From positions 5,208,001 to 5,272,000 of the forward strand of contig OZ005702.1 of assembly GCA_963930775.1 (NCBI GenBank): a stretch of DNA of 64,000 bases, given 5' to 3'. Below the pieces are notes generated by a model, which was given only the letters and a program-made list of their open reading frames with translations, did no database searches and was not told where the DNA came from. Position 1 is the first letter of the stretch, and every line of letters begins with the position of its first letter. A program made the position numbers and the translations under genes. This stretch comes from Cliona cf. orientalis. Lineage: Eukaryota > Porifera > Demospongiae > Clionaida > Clionaidae. Of this stretch, positions 12,018 to 23,357 are shown one piece after another.

Positions 12018-13165
12018 TTAATAACTGGTTGCAGCTCCATCTAATTCTATGACTTTAGGCAAGACTTTTTTCAGATGCCTTATGTACTTTAAACACTTAG
12101 CTATATCTACAGTTCTCCAAAATCGTATTATTCCTTCAAATACTTAGTCCTTAGTTGTCGGCTTAGCTTCCCTGCGAATGAATTCCTTGAGCTCATGCCA
12201 GAGGTTCTCAATAGGATTGAGATCTGGTGACTCGGCTGGGGTCTTCCACCAATTGATGGAATTGTCCTTCATCCAATCGGCAGCGTATCCAGACGTGTGC
12301 TTCGGGTCGTTATCTTGCATAAATCTGTGCTTTTTAGGAAAAACATCGGTGATGAATGGTACAAGCGTGCCCTCGAGGATGCTCACAAATAGCTCCTTCT
12401 TCATGATCCCTCAAAAATGCATATCCCAGTCCTTCCTTTCTTCGATATACCGGCCCACACGTGCACCTTAGTTGGGTGTTTGGGTCTAGAAGGGATATCA
12501 TATGCAATCATGTATATTATTGGGTACACAAGAAACTATTTTACTTGCCTATGATATTATGTACTGTACTGCTATTAAGCTTTGGAGTGCACATACTCTA
12601 TGTACGTGTACATGTACATGTACCCTATCAGGTACCTGGGTTGTGGACGAGGGGCCTCTCCTTGTTTTCGGCAGGCAAATCGTTGATGGCTCTCCATTTG
12701 TACAGTGCACTCGTCGCTCCAAATAAAGAATCGTGAAGGTGATTTTCTTGCCCAAGCCAGTCGCTTTCCCTTGTTCACCTCGCGAATCAGTTGACAATAG
12801 GCGCTGCCTCGAAAGGTCCAGCCCAAAGCCGTCCGGCATCTGAGGATTGTTCTCAGGCTGATTGAATAGCCTTTCTTGATCAATAGCCGGTGCAATTGGT
12901 GAGCTGTCGTTTCGTCATCAAGCCTCATTTGATGTTCTAGTATTTGCTTGATCTCGGCCGTTACTTTAGGCGGTCTTCCCGAGCCAACTCTTCTCCCTGT
13001 CGAACCCATTGCACGGTAATGCTTCAAAAACTTGTAGATACCGACTCTCGAACACTTCAACTTCTCCTTTTCTAGCTCCTTTGTGATGGTAGGAGGCTTG
13101 AGCCCTAGCGATGCAAAATGGAGAATACGTTGCTTCTTGTAGGTACTGAACACCATCATTTTCAC
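12018..13165 (-). pseudogene. Tc1-type DD34E transposase with one intron, damaged
   Basis: It reads from the ATG at 13165 towards 12018. The N terminus has paired helix-turn-helix DNA-binding segments (LKPPTITKELEKEKLKCSR; GRPPKVTAEIKQILEHQM). The catalytic core shows FIWSDECTVQ, then FMQDNDPKHTS and SPDLNPIENLWHELK, with 34 residues between the second Asp and the Glu (DD34E). A 150-base intron (12635-12486, CAG|GTACCT to TTCTAG|ACC) restores the frame between PRPQP and RPKHPTKV. Two lesions remain: a one-base deletion near 12405 (before MKKELF) and a TAA at 12144-12146 in place of a sense codon, after which about 42 conserved C-terminal codons continue to a stop at 12018. As read it would be inactive. 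Confidence 0.8.
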
Positions 13166-13186
13166 ACTTCGAATGAATTTTTAATT

Positions 13187-14337
13187 AGGTGAAGATACAA
13201 TCAAGTACAGCTCCAACTATAAATACCTTGGGATAACTCTAACAGAAAATGGCTCCAATAAGTTAGCCATTACCACATTGGCTAATCAAACCAGTAAGGC
13301 CCTTTTCGCACTAATGCGGGGAGCCTTCAAACTGTCATTTCCAAAACCAAGCCTACTTTGTCGCTTGTTCGATACCCTTGTCAAGCCGATTGCAGAGTAT
13401 GGCAGCGAAATCTGGGGACATGCACATGCTGAAGAAGTGGAGATCATAGCTACATAGAAAATTCTGCAAGTTTGCACTAGGTCTTCCAAGAACCACAACA
13501 AACCTGGCATGCTATGGCGAACTGGGTCGATATCCTCTTGTGATAAGATGTAAAGTGCAAATGATCAAGTTTTGGCTGTGAGTCCACAGTGACTGGACCG
13601 TCTCATCACTAGTGAAAGATGCTTGTAGTCTGGCCACAAATAGCTCATTCCCATGGGCCGGGCAAACTTCATCAAACAAATCCTGGACAGTACAGGCCTC
13701 TCCTATGTCTGGTTGAACCCAGCTATTGTGGACCCCCAACAGATATGTACGGAACTAGCAGAGAGACTCACAGACCAGTACAAACAAAATTGGCAATCCG
13801 ATCTCAGAGAGACAACAGGGAAGCTAAGAACCTACAAACTAATCAAAAAAGAATTCAAAAGTGAGAGCTATCTAGATCTACCACCACATATGAGAGTACC
13901 CGTCGCAAGACTGAGAACATGCAAGCACACATCCCCTTAGGATCGAAATTGGTAGATATAACCTGCCAACACCAATCCCAGCTGAGGAACGCTACTGTTG
14001 GTTTTGCCAAAACAGCCTAGTGGAAGATGAATGTCATTAAATTTTCCTTTTTGACTGTAGCCTGTATGACACAACACAAGAGAAAAGTGCACTTCTGAAT
14101 TATTGCTCACTCCTCAACCCTGCCTTCCCCCACCTAAACAACGTGGACAAATGGAGATTCATCTCTGAATCAGCAGCAACTGATACGCATCTAACATACA
14201 TTTTTAGCAAATATGTGTCATGTGCTTTTGAACCTCACAGAAGTATTGTTTCATCACTATAAATAATTGTACTATGATATTGTGACTAATGGGCTTCCTG
14301 GCCTTTATTGTCATCAAAATTATTATTATTATTGTAG
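13187..14337 (+). mobile_element. 5'-truncated non-LTR retrotransposon fragment
   Basis: The end of a reverse transcriptase and its C-terminal region is readable with frame changes: YKYLGITLTENGSNKLA, then LCRLFDTLVKPIAEYGSEIW, later FPWAGQTSSNK and further stretches to about 14262. It ends in a TCAAAATTATTATTATT tail, as in CR1/L2-like LINEs with short 3' repeats. Several stops and frameshifts show it is dead. It begins at the 5' edge of the Tc1 transposase (about 20 bases before its ATG), so it inserted there and removed or displaced the element's leader. Confidence 0.7.
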
Positions 14338-14907
14338 GTTGGGCTATTGGACCGACGCGTACGAGCATACGCGCATGCGCGTACCGTTCTACGTTACGTC
14401 AGTACGTATTAACACGATATGTGCCGTGCGAGCTAAGCGCACTATCGTTTCTACGCAGACAAACGAGAAGAACGGACGGTGACAAAACGATTTCGTTGCT
14501 ACGCTCGAACGATCGTGGGAACGGTACGAAACGTTGACTTTTTATTGACCGCTACTGTAGCTACTTCTGGCTAGTGCAGCTGCAGCCATGTGGTGCCCAC
14601 GTGATATATATTTCGTATACTATATGTGCATGTCCGTATACTAGACCTTGTGCGTATTCGAAAGTGGCATTTTGAATTTATCTATGTGGAATTGAAAGAC
14701 TTCGAATTAGAAGAAAATTCGTGGTATATATATATGCGGATTCAAATTAGGTGGACTACACTGTATTAACTGATAATTGAATACAAGAAAGAGAAAAGTA
14801 GTACGCTGCCTATATAGATCAAGATATTTCTGAAGATCAAATCGACAATAAAATCATCACCTCGATACACAACTGAATATGGGTGTCAAGGCTATATTTA
14901 TAGACAG

Positions 14908-15570
14908 TTACCGTAAAATCTGGTTGATAAGTGCATGCACTTATCACTCTCGGTAGTATAAGGAAACATGCGCCTATTAGACGATGTACGCTTAATAGAG
15001 AGTGACGTTTTGGCCCCACCCACTGCCCGCACGTTTGATCAAGTGCTCAATTACAAAGCTAGCAAGTTATGAGTACAGCGATTCTTGGAATAAGCTCTAA
15101 AATAGTTCATAAGAGTATGATCGGAAGCAGGAGCGCATAATTGAAAAAAGGGAAGGGGGAGGGAGCGTAAAACGACCACGCATTTGATTAAAATTCCAGT
15201 TTTTTACCTACACTAGTCGTGTTACTAAATTTAGCACGTTTATTTTAAGACGAAGGCAGAAAAGCTTGGAGTTTCGATTCGTACAGCCAGATGACAAGGC
15301 TTTGGGAGCCTTCCCGTGGATCTGAGATCGTGTCAAAGCTTACCGAAGGTCCAAAGAACAGACTTAATTTTTGTGGAGTCTTGAGATCGTCTGTAAGTTG
15401 TTCTAGCCGCGCCGGTTCAGCCATTCGCGTCGATCAGCCAGAAACGATGCTTGATCGTTCTTCTAGCATAGCCTCGACCCTTGGCTCCCTTGAAAGAGAG
15501 CTTAGAGTCATCAAGGCTACTAGAATTGACCATCCGAGCATGCGCATTATATCACAAAAATGGCGTATCA
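14908..15570 (+). repeat. Diverged copies of two elements also at 54829 and 55709
   Basis: 14908 to about 15110 matches the left half of the 54829-55383 element (TACCGTAAAATCTGGT; AAACATGCGCCTATTAGACG; TTTTGGCCCC). From 15124 on, the sequence matches the left arm of the 55709-57066 foldback element (CAGGAGCGCATAAT; CTTTGGGAGCCTT; GATCGTCTGTAAGTTGTTCT). The same order and spacing of the two families at both places suggests they moved or were copied together. Confidence 0.6.
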
Positions 15571-17355
15571 GACACACCCATTCGATAATGCGCCGTACAC
15601 ACCCACTATTACGTACTGTCGAGATAACGACAAACTAGCGTGCTACTGCACTGCACGCTACAAAATAGAGTGGATTTATACTCAAAGGAAGATGAGCAGT
15701 GGAGGCAGTCTTGAGCTAGCCCAAGAAACCAGAAAGAAAGAAGGAAAGAAGAAAGAAAGAATGAGAAATGGCCTATTTCTTGAACATCTGGTTCTGACGT
15801 GTGCAACTGTTTTGATGAATGATCTTGGTCTTGTTAGATGCACAATTTGCTGGAGATTCTGATTTTCATACTTAGAAGTTTCACAAAATTACCGATTTTG
15901 AGATATTTGGGTATTTGTAATGTATTACATGTATGGCATATCCAGGCCATCCCTACGTATAGAGTCTACCGACTCTATGATACTGGGACCCACTAACAAG
16001 AGGACCTGCTTACAGCAGCAAAACTTCTGTCAGGCGATCGCGAGAACAATCCAGCTTCTGCCATTCATTCAAAGTATTTAATTAATGGTCTTCAAGTAGA
16101 TCGACTTTCCAAACACCCCCCGTTTAAGCAACATGAGTTCCACTACAACTCTAGAACTGCAAATTCAGCAGCATTTTCAATTCAATACTTGGTAGTAACT
16201 TGAAATTAATGAACAAGCTGCTTGTGGTATTATACTACCTAGAGCTATAATATATAATATAGGTCCCTGGGCAGTGGAGCTGTTTAGGACAAAGTTGGAG
16301 CCTATTATATATTATAGCTAAATGCTATGGTAATCCAGTGCGAAAAAGTTTAGACTTGGTTCACTGATGATAGTCCTCAGTCTACTTCCATCAAGACTGA
16401 TTGATGAATGTAGCGGCGATTAGCAAGAAATAGATAAGGAGTTCAGCTGGTTCATACTGACTAGATAAGGGAGCTGCATGCAAAACAATTTATTGCAAAA
16501 TCATTGTCATACAAGCATAAGTAAAATAATAACTGTTCATTCATTGTTTTTTTTCTTATGCCAGCATTGCATCAGCCATTATCCACTCCATATCTGCACA
16601 ATAATTATAGAATCAGTGCATGCATATCATATACTGGTGAAAGTATGATAATAACGGCTACCTGAATGTAGTATCACTATTCAGTGAGGTTGTCCATGTT
16701 ATCGTAATCCTTTGCTGAGGATACTTAGGTAACCACTCGAAGAAAAACTTGCTAATTAAGAATGATTATGGAGCAGCAGAGTGCAATGATCAAGTTGGAG
16801 CCTACCTTGTCCAATATACATTGTGTGATGTTCCATTGAGGATCCAATTGGTCAAACCATCCTATTGATTGTTGACAGCCCCCAACATCAATTTGAATGA
16901 ATGCAATTGTGATTGGCTTCACTCCAATGTCCCAACAAGTTCAACTGCAGAATGTAGCAGGCATGCATACATAATAGCTACATGCAGATTGAAATTTGTT
17001 CCACACAATAAGTATGTTAGGGTGCTTGCATTGGTTGGGTAATAAATCTAGTAGCAGCAAGTATGCTCTTTCTTGTTGTGAAACGTAATAATATTATTTT
17101 GGTCTGGCGTCACCACCTTCCACAGCCCCCAGAGAGCTTTTAGAAAAGATAGTGCATGCCATAAAATGAAGAGTGCGTGTATTTGATGATAACTTCCTTG
17201 AGTGTGTAAGTTGCCTTGTATCTTCACAATTTCGAGACATACATGCTTCCTTTGTAGCCATGTGCATACATACTTATCATACTCTGAGCTGTCTTATCAT
17301 GTGCGCCGCAGCTATTGTCATATCATGCTATTTTCTTTAAACACTGATTTTACAG
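15571..17355. other. NLR1 intron 3, right part
   Basis: I see no gene. 15823-15990 (CTTGTTAGATGCACAATTTG onward) is a diverged copy of 52797-52960 inside an intron of the minus-strand DEATH gene. 16243-16320 is a small foldback with CTATAATATATAAT arms. The intron ends in CACTGATTTTACAG at 17355, a good acceptor. Confidence 0.55.
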
Positions 17356-20300
17356 GCTTAACTCAAGATCAGGCAAAGTCAGTAGGTTGTGAAAAGTCAG
17401 TAGACATTGACGTAATTATCGAGGATTTTGAAAGTCGATTTCGCTGTCTTCAAAAGGAGATTCTTCATCAACTAATTGAGAATAATGTAGATACTTTAAC
17501 TGTAATCAATTCTCTTACACTGCTTCCAGTAAAGCTTAAAAAAGAGTATGAAAAAGCCATTCAAGAGTTATTACCTTTCTTTTCGAATAAAGAAAGCTTA
17601 AATAAGCTTTTCTTTCATCTTAATCCTCTTTTTTCGTTCCTTGATTATGGATTGCTTGAGTATATCATCAATGAGTATGGTAGCGATGTATTAAAGCATG
17701 ATATGATTACTTATTCCAGTGATATGCGTATCTTCATGAAGGAGACAACAATTAAACAGTTAATAGAAGCTGATCATATTCCTGGCCAAACTGAAATCCC
17801 ACCCAAATTTTCTCTAATAGAGGCCAAAATTGGTGAAGATGCTAGCAAGTGTACTTTAGAGCAACTTAATAGACTTAGAAAGAGATACTGCAGTGAAGTA
17901 AAACTGTCTGAGATCGTCTTTCATCTGGTGGCAGTTGTAGAATTCAACTCCTTCATTGTTAGGTGGCTAGTACCATCAGCACTTGTTGATGATGTAGTTA
18001 AATCTACTAAAAATTTAAACCAAAGCTTCTATCAAGAGTATAAGATTACCTTCTTTACCCTAAATGGAATGTGGCTTTTCATAAGCAAGACTGAGACTGA
18101 TGCAATGTGGTCACAGCAGCATGTGAGTGATGCAAAATTTAAAGATCAATTCCACACGATGTACAAGCAAGTTGTGTATGAATTAAAACTTGCACAAATA
18201 ACAAGGCAAAAATTATCATCATATTTTAAGAGATCACTGAAGTGTCACCAAAGTACAAGTGACTTATTAAGTCATGAGCTTTTGAATCATAAGCTTCCTG
18301 TATCTGTTGTGGACTTCAGAGTCCTTGCTGCTGCAATAGAAGGGTTTGGTAGTGATTGTTTAAAAAGTGTGATGAGTTCATACAACAAGTACATATCAAC
18401 CTTTTTGAAGAAATCCTTTATACAAAAATTAAGAAACTCTTTAGCTGTTCAAGTTACGCCTTCTAGATATTCCATAGTCAAGTGTAGAGTCAAGGAGGAG
18501 CCTTCACAGTACACACTGGATCAACTCTTCAGTTTTCAAACCAGATTCTGTACATCAGTTAATTTCAATGAGCTCCATTTTATTATGGATGAAGTGAACA
18601 CAGAAATGAGTGATTCATTCACTGTTAGCTGGCTTGTATCACCAACCTTTATTTCTGATATAATGCAATCTAGCAAAATTATTGACCACAGTATCTATCA
18701 CAGATTATATATCACCTCCCTTACCCTGGATGGAATGTGGCTATATATGAGTGAATCTGAGATTGATGTACTGTGGTCACAGATGCATGTGAGTGACACA
18801 AAATTTAAAGATCAGTTTTGTACCATGTGCAAGCAAATAGTGTACGAACTAGAAAAGGCACAGGTAACAGGGCAGCAATTATCATTGTTCTTTGAGAAGT
18901 CGCTAGAATATCACCAAATGACAAGTTACTCATTAAGTGATGAGCTTTTAAATCATAAGCTTCCTGTATCTGTTGTAGACTTCAGAGTCCTTGCTGCTGC
19001 TATTGAAGGATTTGGTAGTGATTGTTTAAAAAGTGTGATAAGTTCATACTCCAAGTACATGTCAACCTTTTTGAAGAACCCCACTGCACAGCAGTTAATA
19101 AACTTGTCAGCCATTCAACTTAAGCCTTCTGAATATTCCATAGTCAAGTGTAGAATCAAGGAGGAGCCTTTACAGTACACACTAGATAAATTTTTCAGTT
19201 TCCGAACTAGATTTTGTACAATTACGGATATCAATGAACTCTGTTTTGTTATGGATGAAGTTAGCACAGAAGTGAGTAGCTCACTCACTGTTAGCTGGCT
19301 TGTACCACCAGCCTTTGTTTCTAACATAATGAAATCCAGCAGGAATGTTGACCAAAGCTTCTATCAGGAGTACAAAATCACCTCCCTTACCCTGGATGGA
19401 ATGTGGCTCTATGTGAATGAAGCAGAACTTGAAGCAATGTGGATACACATAAGCAGTGCAAAACTTATTGATCAGTTTCAAATTATAAATAAGCAAATTG
19501 TACTCCAATTGAAAATTCAAAACACACACAAGGATGAGGTGTCACAGTGTTTGATGAATCAGCATCCAAATCTTCCAAAAGTCACAAGCATTTTTTTGAG
19601 TGAAGTAATCTTAACTTTTTGTTTCCCTCCCTCTGGATTCTTTCTTGATTTTGATATGCTAAGTGTCATCATAAATAAGTTTGGTAGTGATTGCTTAAGA
19701 GACGTGACGATGTCATATTGTAACTTTATGTCAGGATTTATTAAGCAGTTGACTGTACAACAGCTACTAGACTTGCCACCTGTTCCTGCTAAACACCATC
19801 AAGGTTTTATTGAAGTAGAGTGTGGAATCATGGAAGAGCCTTCAGGATACACCTGTGATAAGATTTTAAGTATCAAAAATTCCATCTGTGCAGAGATTGA
19901 CTTTAGTGGATTTATGCTTACCATGAACCATGTCAGAAAACCACTAAGTGATTCATTTTTTGTTAGGTGGCTTACTCCTAATCATTTTGTCCCAGACCTG
20001 ATAGAATCTGCCAATCATAATATAGATAGTGCATTCTACATACAAAAGAGCTTAGCATCACTATCTGTTGGTAACCAATGGGTGTACAATCCAAAATTAA
20101 TTCCATTTGGTTACAAACTAAAGGAGAAATACCAGCAGTCCCAGGGTTCACCATCTCCAATTCATTGGATTCCTTCACCAACAAAGAAAATATTCCGACT
20201 AGCTATGATCCAGAGAGAGAGAGTGCAACGAGGTCATATTGAAGACAGATTTGTACAAATGACCGTCAGTGGTAGGGTAGATGATATTCTTCATGATAAA

Positions 20301-23138
20301 TCTCCAGTGGAACTTGAACACATCTTCAGAAACATACTACATGGAGGTGAGATCATTTTGACTGAAGGAGCCCCAGGGTCTGGCAAGAGTACTCTAACTG
20401 TCCACATCTGTCAGAGATGGGGCAAAGGAGATTTATTTCAACAATTCACTGTTGTGATCCTTGTCCAGTTACGAGACCCGGCAGTACAAAGAGCACAGAC
20501 CATAGCTGACCTGCTTCCTGTTGAAAATGCTGAGGAGATAGCTGCTGAACTAATAGCTACTAATGGACGTGGTGTCCTGTGGATCCTTGACGGGTGGGAT
20601 GAGCTCCCACCTCACCTACAACAAGATTCCATATTCCGTAAACTCTTACCACCTAAAGTTAGTGAGCAAAAATTAGGAGAGATTCGAGAAGACCCCTATT
20701 ATGCTGAGTACGTAAAAAAGAATTATAGTGACATGAAGCTTTGGGAAGTGTATCTCCAAAATAATCCCCAACATGACCGATTGCTTGCAGAATGTTCAGT
20801 GATCATCACCTCTCGTCCAATTTCATCAGGTGACCTACACCCAGTGGTCTCTTCACGAATTGAGGTGTTGGGGTTCGCCCCAGAAGAGCAGAGGTGGTAC
20901 TTCACTGAGTGTCTCAAGGGAGACACCAAAGCTTTAGAAGCCCTACTTGAGAAGATCCAAGAAAACCCTGTGGTACAAAGCATCTGCTACCTTCCACTCA
21001 ATGCTGCTTTCATAGTACACACTTTCAAATACAGGGATCAATCACTACCCAACACTGAGTATGAGATCTACTTATCAGTCATTCTCAGCTGCATTCAACG
21101 CCATTATGATAGGGAGGGCAGAGGACCCGATCGTGAACTACCTAGAAACCTAGCATCTTTTAATGATCTTTTGAGGATTGAAGCAGTGAGAGAGCCTTTT
21201 CAGTGTCTCTGTGAGCTTGCCTATTGTGGTGTAATGGAGAATAAAGTGACCTTCTCTTCCAGTGACTTGCCTCAAGGATCCAACACACTCAGTCTTCTTC
21301 AAGCAATAGAGAGCTTTCTCCAAAGTGGAAAGTCAGTGTTCTATAACTTCCTTCACCTGTCAGTCCAAGAGGTTTTGTCAGCCTATTACATAACCACAAA
21401 GTTGTCAGATAGTGAGCAGGTGTCTCAATTCCAGCAGCTGTTCAACCAGCCTCGTTTTGCTGCTGTGTTTCAGTTTTATGCTGCCATCACCAAGTTGAAG
21501 AGTCCAGGGATACGCCAAGTTATTGATAGAATAGTAGAAGCCAAGTCCAAGCCTCTCTTAGTGTCTCTTCTTCGCTGCTTACACGAGGCTCAGGACCCTG
21601 CCCTCTGCCTTTATGTAGCTGAGAGACTGAAGTATAAGCTAGATCTTAGTGAGACCTCACTCAGTCCACTGGACTGTCTCTCTGTTAGTTTTTTCCTCTC
21701 CTTCATTACTGGTAAGAAAAATACTGTTAATCTTGCCCAATGCCACATTGGTGATCTTGGTGTAAAGTGTCTGACAAAGTATCTGTCAATGAGCAGTCAT
21801 ACTGACCTTGTAACTGTTAACCTTAAGGGCAATGACATTCATGATGAAGGTGCTTCACATGTCACTAAAATGCTGTACTTCATTGAATGTCTACATTTAG
21901 ATATATCAGATAATCCAATAGGAGTAACTGGAACTTCCTATGTGTTTCAAGCTGTTAGAGAGAGTGCTATATTAAAGACTTTAGTCTTGATTGGCGGTAC
22001 TATCATAGATGACCTACTTCCTGTGGAAAATACTCAAAAGGTAGTGACTGAGCTACGAGCTACTAATAGGCGTGGTGTCCTGTGGATCTTTGATAATTTC
22101 AAAACTCACCTGCACTCTGTAGTCTTTTCACCTAAGCATGATTCTAATATTGAATGTTCTATCATAGTTACTTCGTGTCACATTATTAATGAAATCTTCA
22201 AAACTAAGTCCAAGCCTCTCCTAGTGTCTCTTCTTCGCTGCTTACATGAGGCTCAGGATCCTGACCTCTGCCTTTATGTAGCTGAGAGACTAGAGCCTAA
22301 ACTAGATCTGAGTATGACTTTACTCAGTCCACTGGACTGTCTCTCTGTTAGTTTTTTCCTCTCGTCTTTTAGTGGTAAGGAAACCAGTGTTAGCCTTTAC
22401 TGCTGCGCTATTGGTGATATTGGTGCAAAGTGCTTGTCAAAGTATTTGCATGAAGATAATCGTTTGAACTATATTGGTAAGCTAGCCATTGATTTTACTG
22501 TAAATGAGATACATCAAGAGGGTACTTCACATATTACTGGGATGCTTTACTTTATTGAACATCTATACTTGACTAATAATCCAATTGGAAACACTGGAGC
22601 ATTCTTGATGTCTGAAGCTTTAAGAGAAGCTTCTACACTCAAGACTTTAATCCTGAACAGCTGTGGTATCACTTCAAGAGGGGCTGAAGATCTTTCAAGA
22701 GCACTAGCTCAAAATAGTTCTCTGGAAAAGCTGGACATTGGTTTGAATAATATAGGAGATGATGGAATAAGCCACGTGGCTGACGCCCTCAAACAAAACA
22801 AACAACTGAAGGAACTCTGGGTTGGTCGATGTGGAATGACAGACAAAGGAGCAGCTTCTCTGGCTAGTGCTCTCACTGTCAACAACTCTCTCAAAATGTT
22901 GCAAGTGGGTGGAGCTAAAGGAGCACTAACAGAAGATGGACTCTCAACAATAGCTTATTCATTAGCAAATAACTCATTGTTCAGGAAACTAGCAATCCCT
23001 TACAACTTTGTCTCCACTACTGCTGATCGTTTAAGTCAGGAGATCAATGAAGCAAGGAAAAGAAATGGACTCCCACCCATTAAAATTCAAGGTGAGTATG
23101 GTCTATATGGCATGGATAACAATTTGTACTGCTTCTAG
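17356..23138 (+). CDS. NLR1 main exon: module array, NACHT ATPase, LRRs
   Basis: One exon of about 1,910 codons enters in phase 1 after TTTTACAG at 17355. The frame is open back to 17202, but those 51 codons look like intron. In residues counted from 17202: four copies of an unrecognised module of about 150-180 aa (about 130-305, 363-515, 585-740, 813-962); a pre-NACHT segment (IHWIPSPTKKIFRLAMIQRE, about 985-1045); and NACHT with Walker A GAPGSGKST (1056-1064), Walker B LWILDGWDELP (Asp 1130) and TSRP (1203-1206). Then come FLHLSVQEVLSAYY near 1383 and ribonuclease-inhibitor-type LRRs from about 1500. Residues 1601-1790 repeat part of NACHT and the post-NACHT region. A donor CAAG|GTGAGT after 23091 (phase 1) implies a further exon; unspliced, the frame stops at 23138. 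The expected role is a cytosolic immune-type sensor. Confidence 0.85.
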
Positions 23139-23357
23139 CTACATTCCCGGAGGCTTACTAATGTAGGTGAGCTAAATATGCTCTAGTACAGCTTATCAGC
23201 ACAGATATGAATGGAATGGTTTGTGGCATTCTAGTACAGTTCGGCTGCTATCAATACAGACATGAATGTGAATGCTTTCATTATTTTATGTTAGGTTATC
23301 ACGTATACTACACGCTTGTATTCTTAATTTAAACATTACATTTTGCTGATTCTAAAT

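Larger units (their letters stand above)
9222..14557. mobile_element. Composite Tc1/mariner element with BEN gene cargo
   Basis: The left end CAGTAGCGGTCAATAAAAAG is repeated exactly, inverted, at 14538-14557, and similarity continues through AACGTTTCGT. TA lies directly outside both ends (9220-9221 and 14558-14559), the expected target duplication. Inside are, in order, a decayed BEN-domain gene (plus strand), a DD34E transposase (minus strand) and a 5'-truncated retrotransposon (plus strand). Ordinary Tc1 elements are about 1.3-2 kb, so 5.3 kb is unusual. About 1.15 kb is the later retrotransposon insertion, leaving about 4.2 kb. Whether the BEN gene moved with the element or came in later is open. 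Confidence 0.7.
8959..14763. mobile_element. Outer TA-flanked element, split by a Tc1 insertion
   Basis: The left end CAGTGTAGTCCACTTAATTC begins after TA at 8957-8958. The right end, read in reverse, is CAGTGTAGTCCACCTAATTT and stops before TA at 14764-14765. The element's own sequence is 8959-9221 plus 14558-14763, about 470 bases; the rest is the later insertion. The CAGT ends and TA target fit the Tc1/mariner/pogo group. No transposase of its own is identified. The left part has a short Lys-rich open frame on the minus strand (about 9195-9110) that may be a remnant. Confidence 0.6.

Noticed and set aside
13286-13739. Minus-strand frames over the retrotransposon
   Set aside because: They are shadows of the plus-strand reverse-transcriptase fragment.
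17202-17355. The first 51 codons of the long NLR1 frame as a real N terminus with signal peptide
   Set aside because: A strong acceptor (TTTTACAG) lies at 17355 and its phase fits the upstream DEATH exon. The preceding codons have no signal-peptide shape and include AT-rich intron-like sequence.
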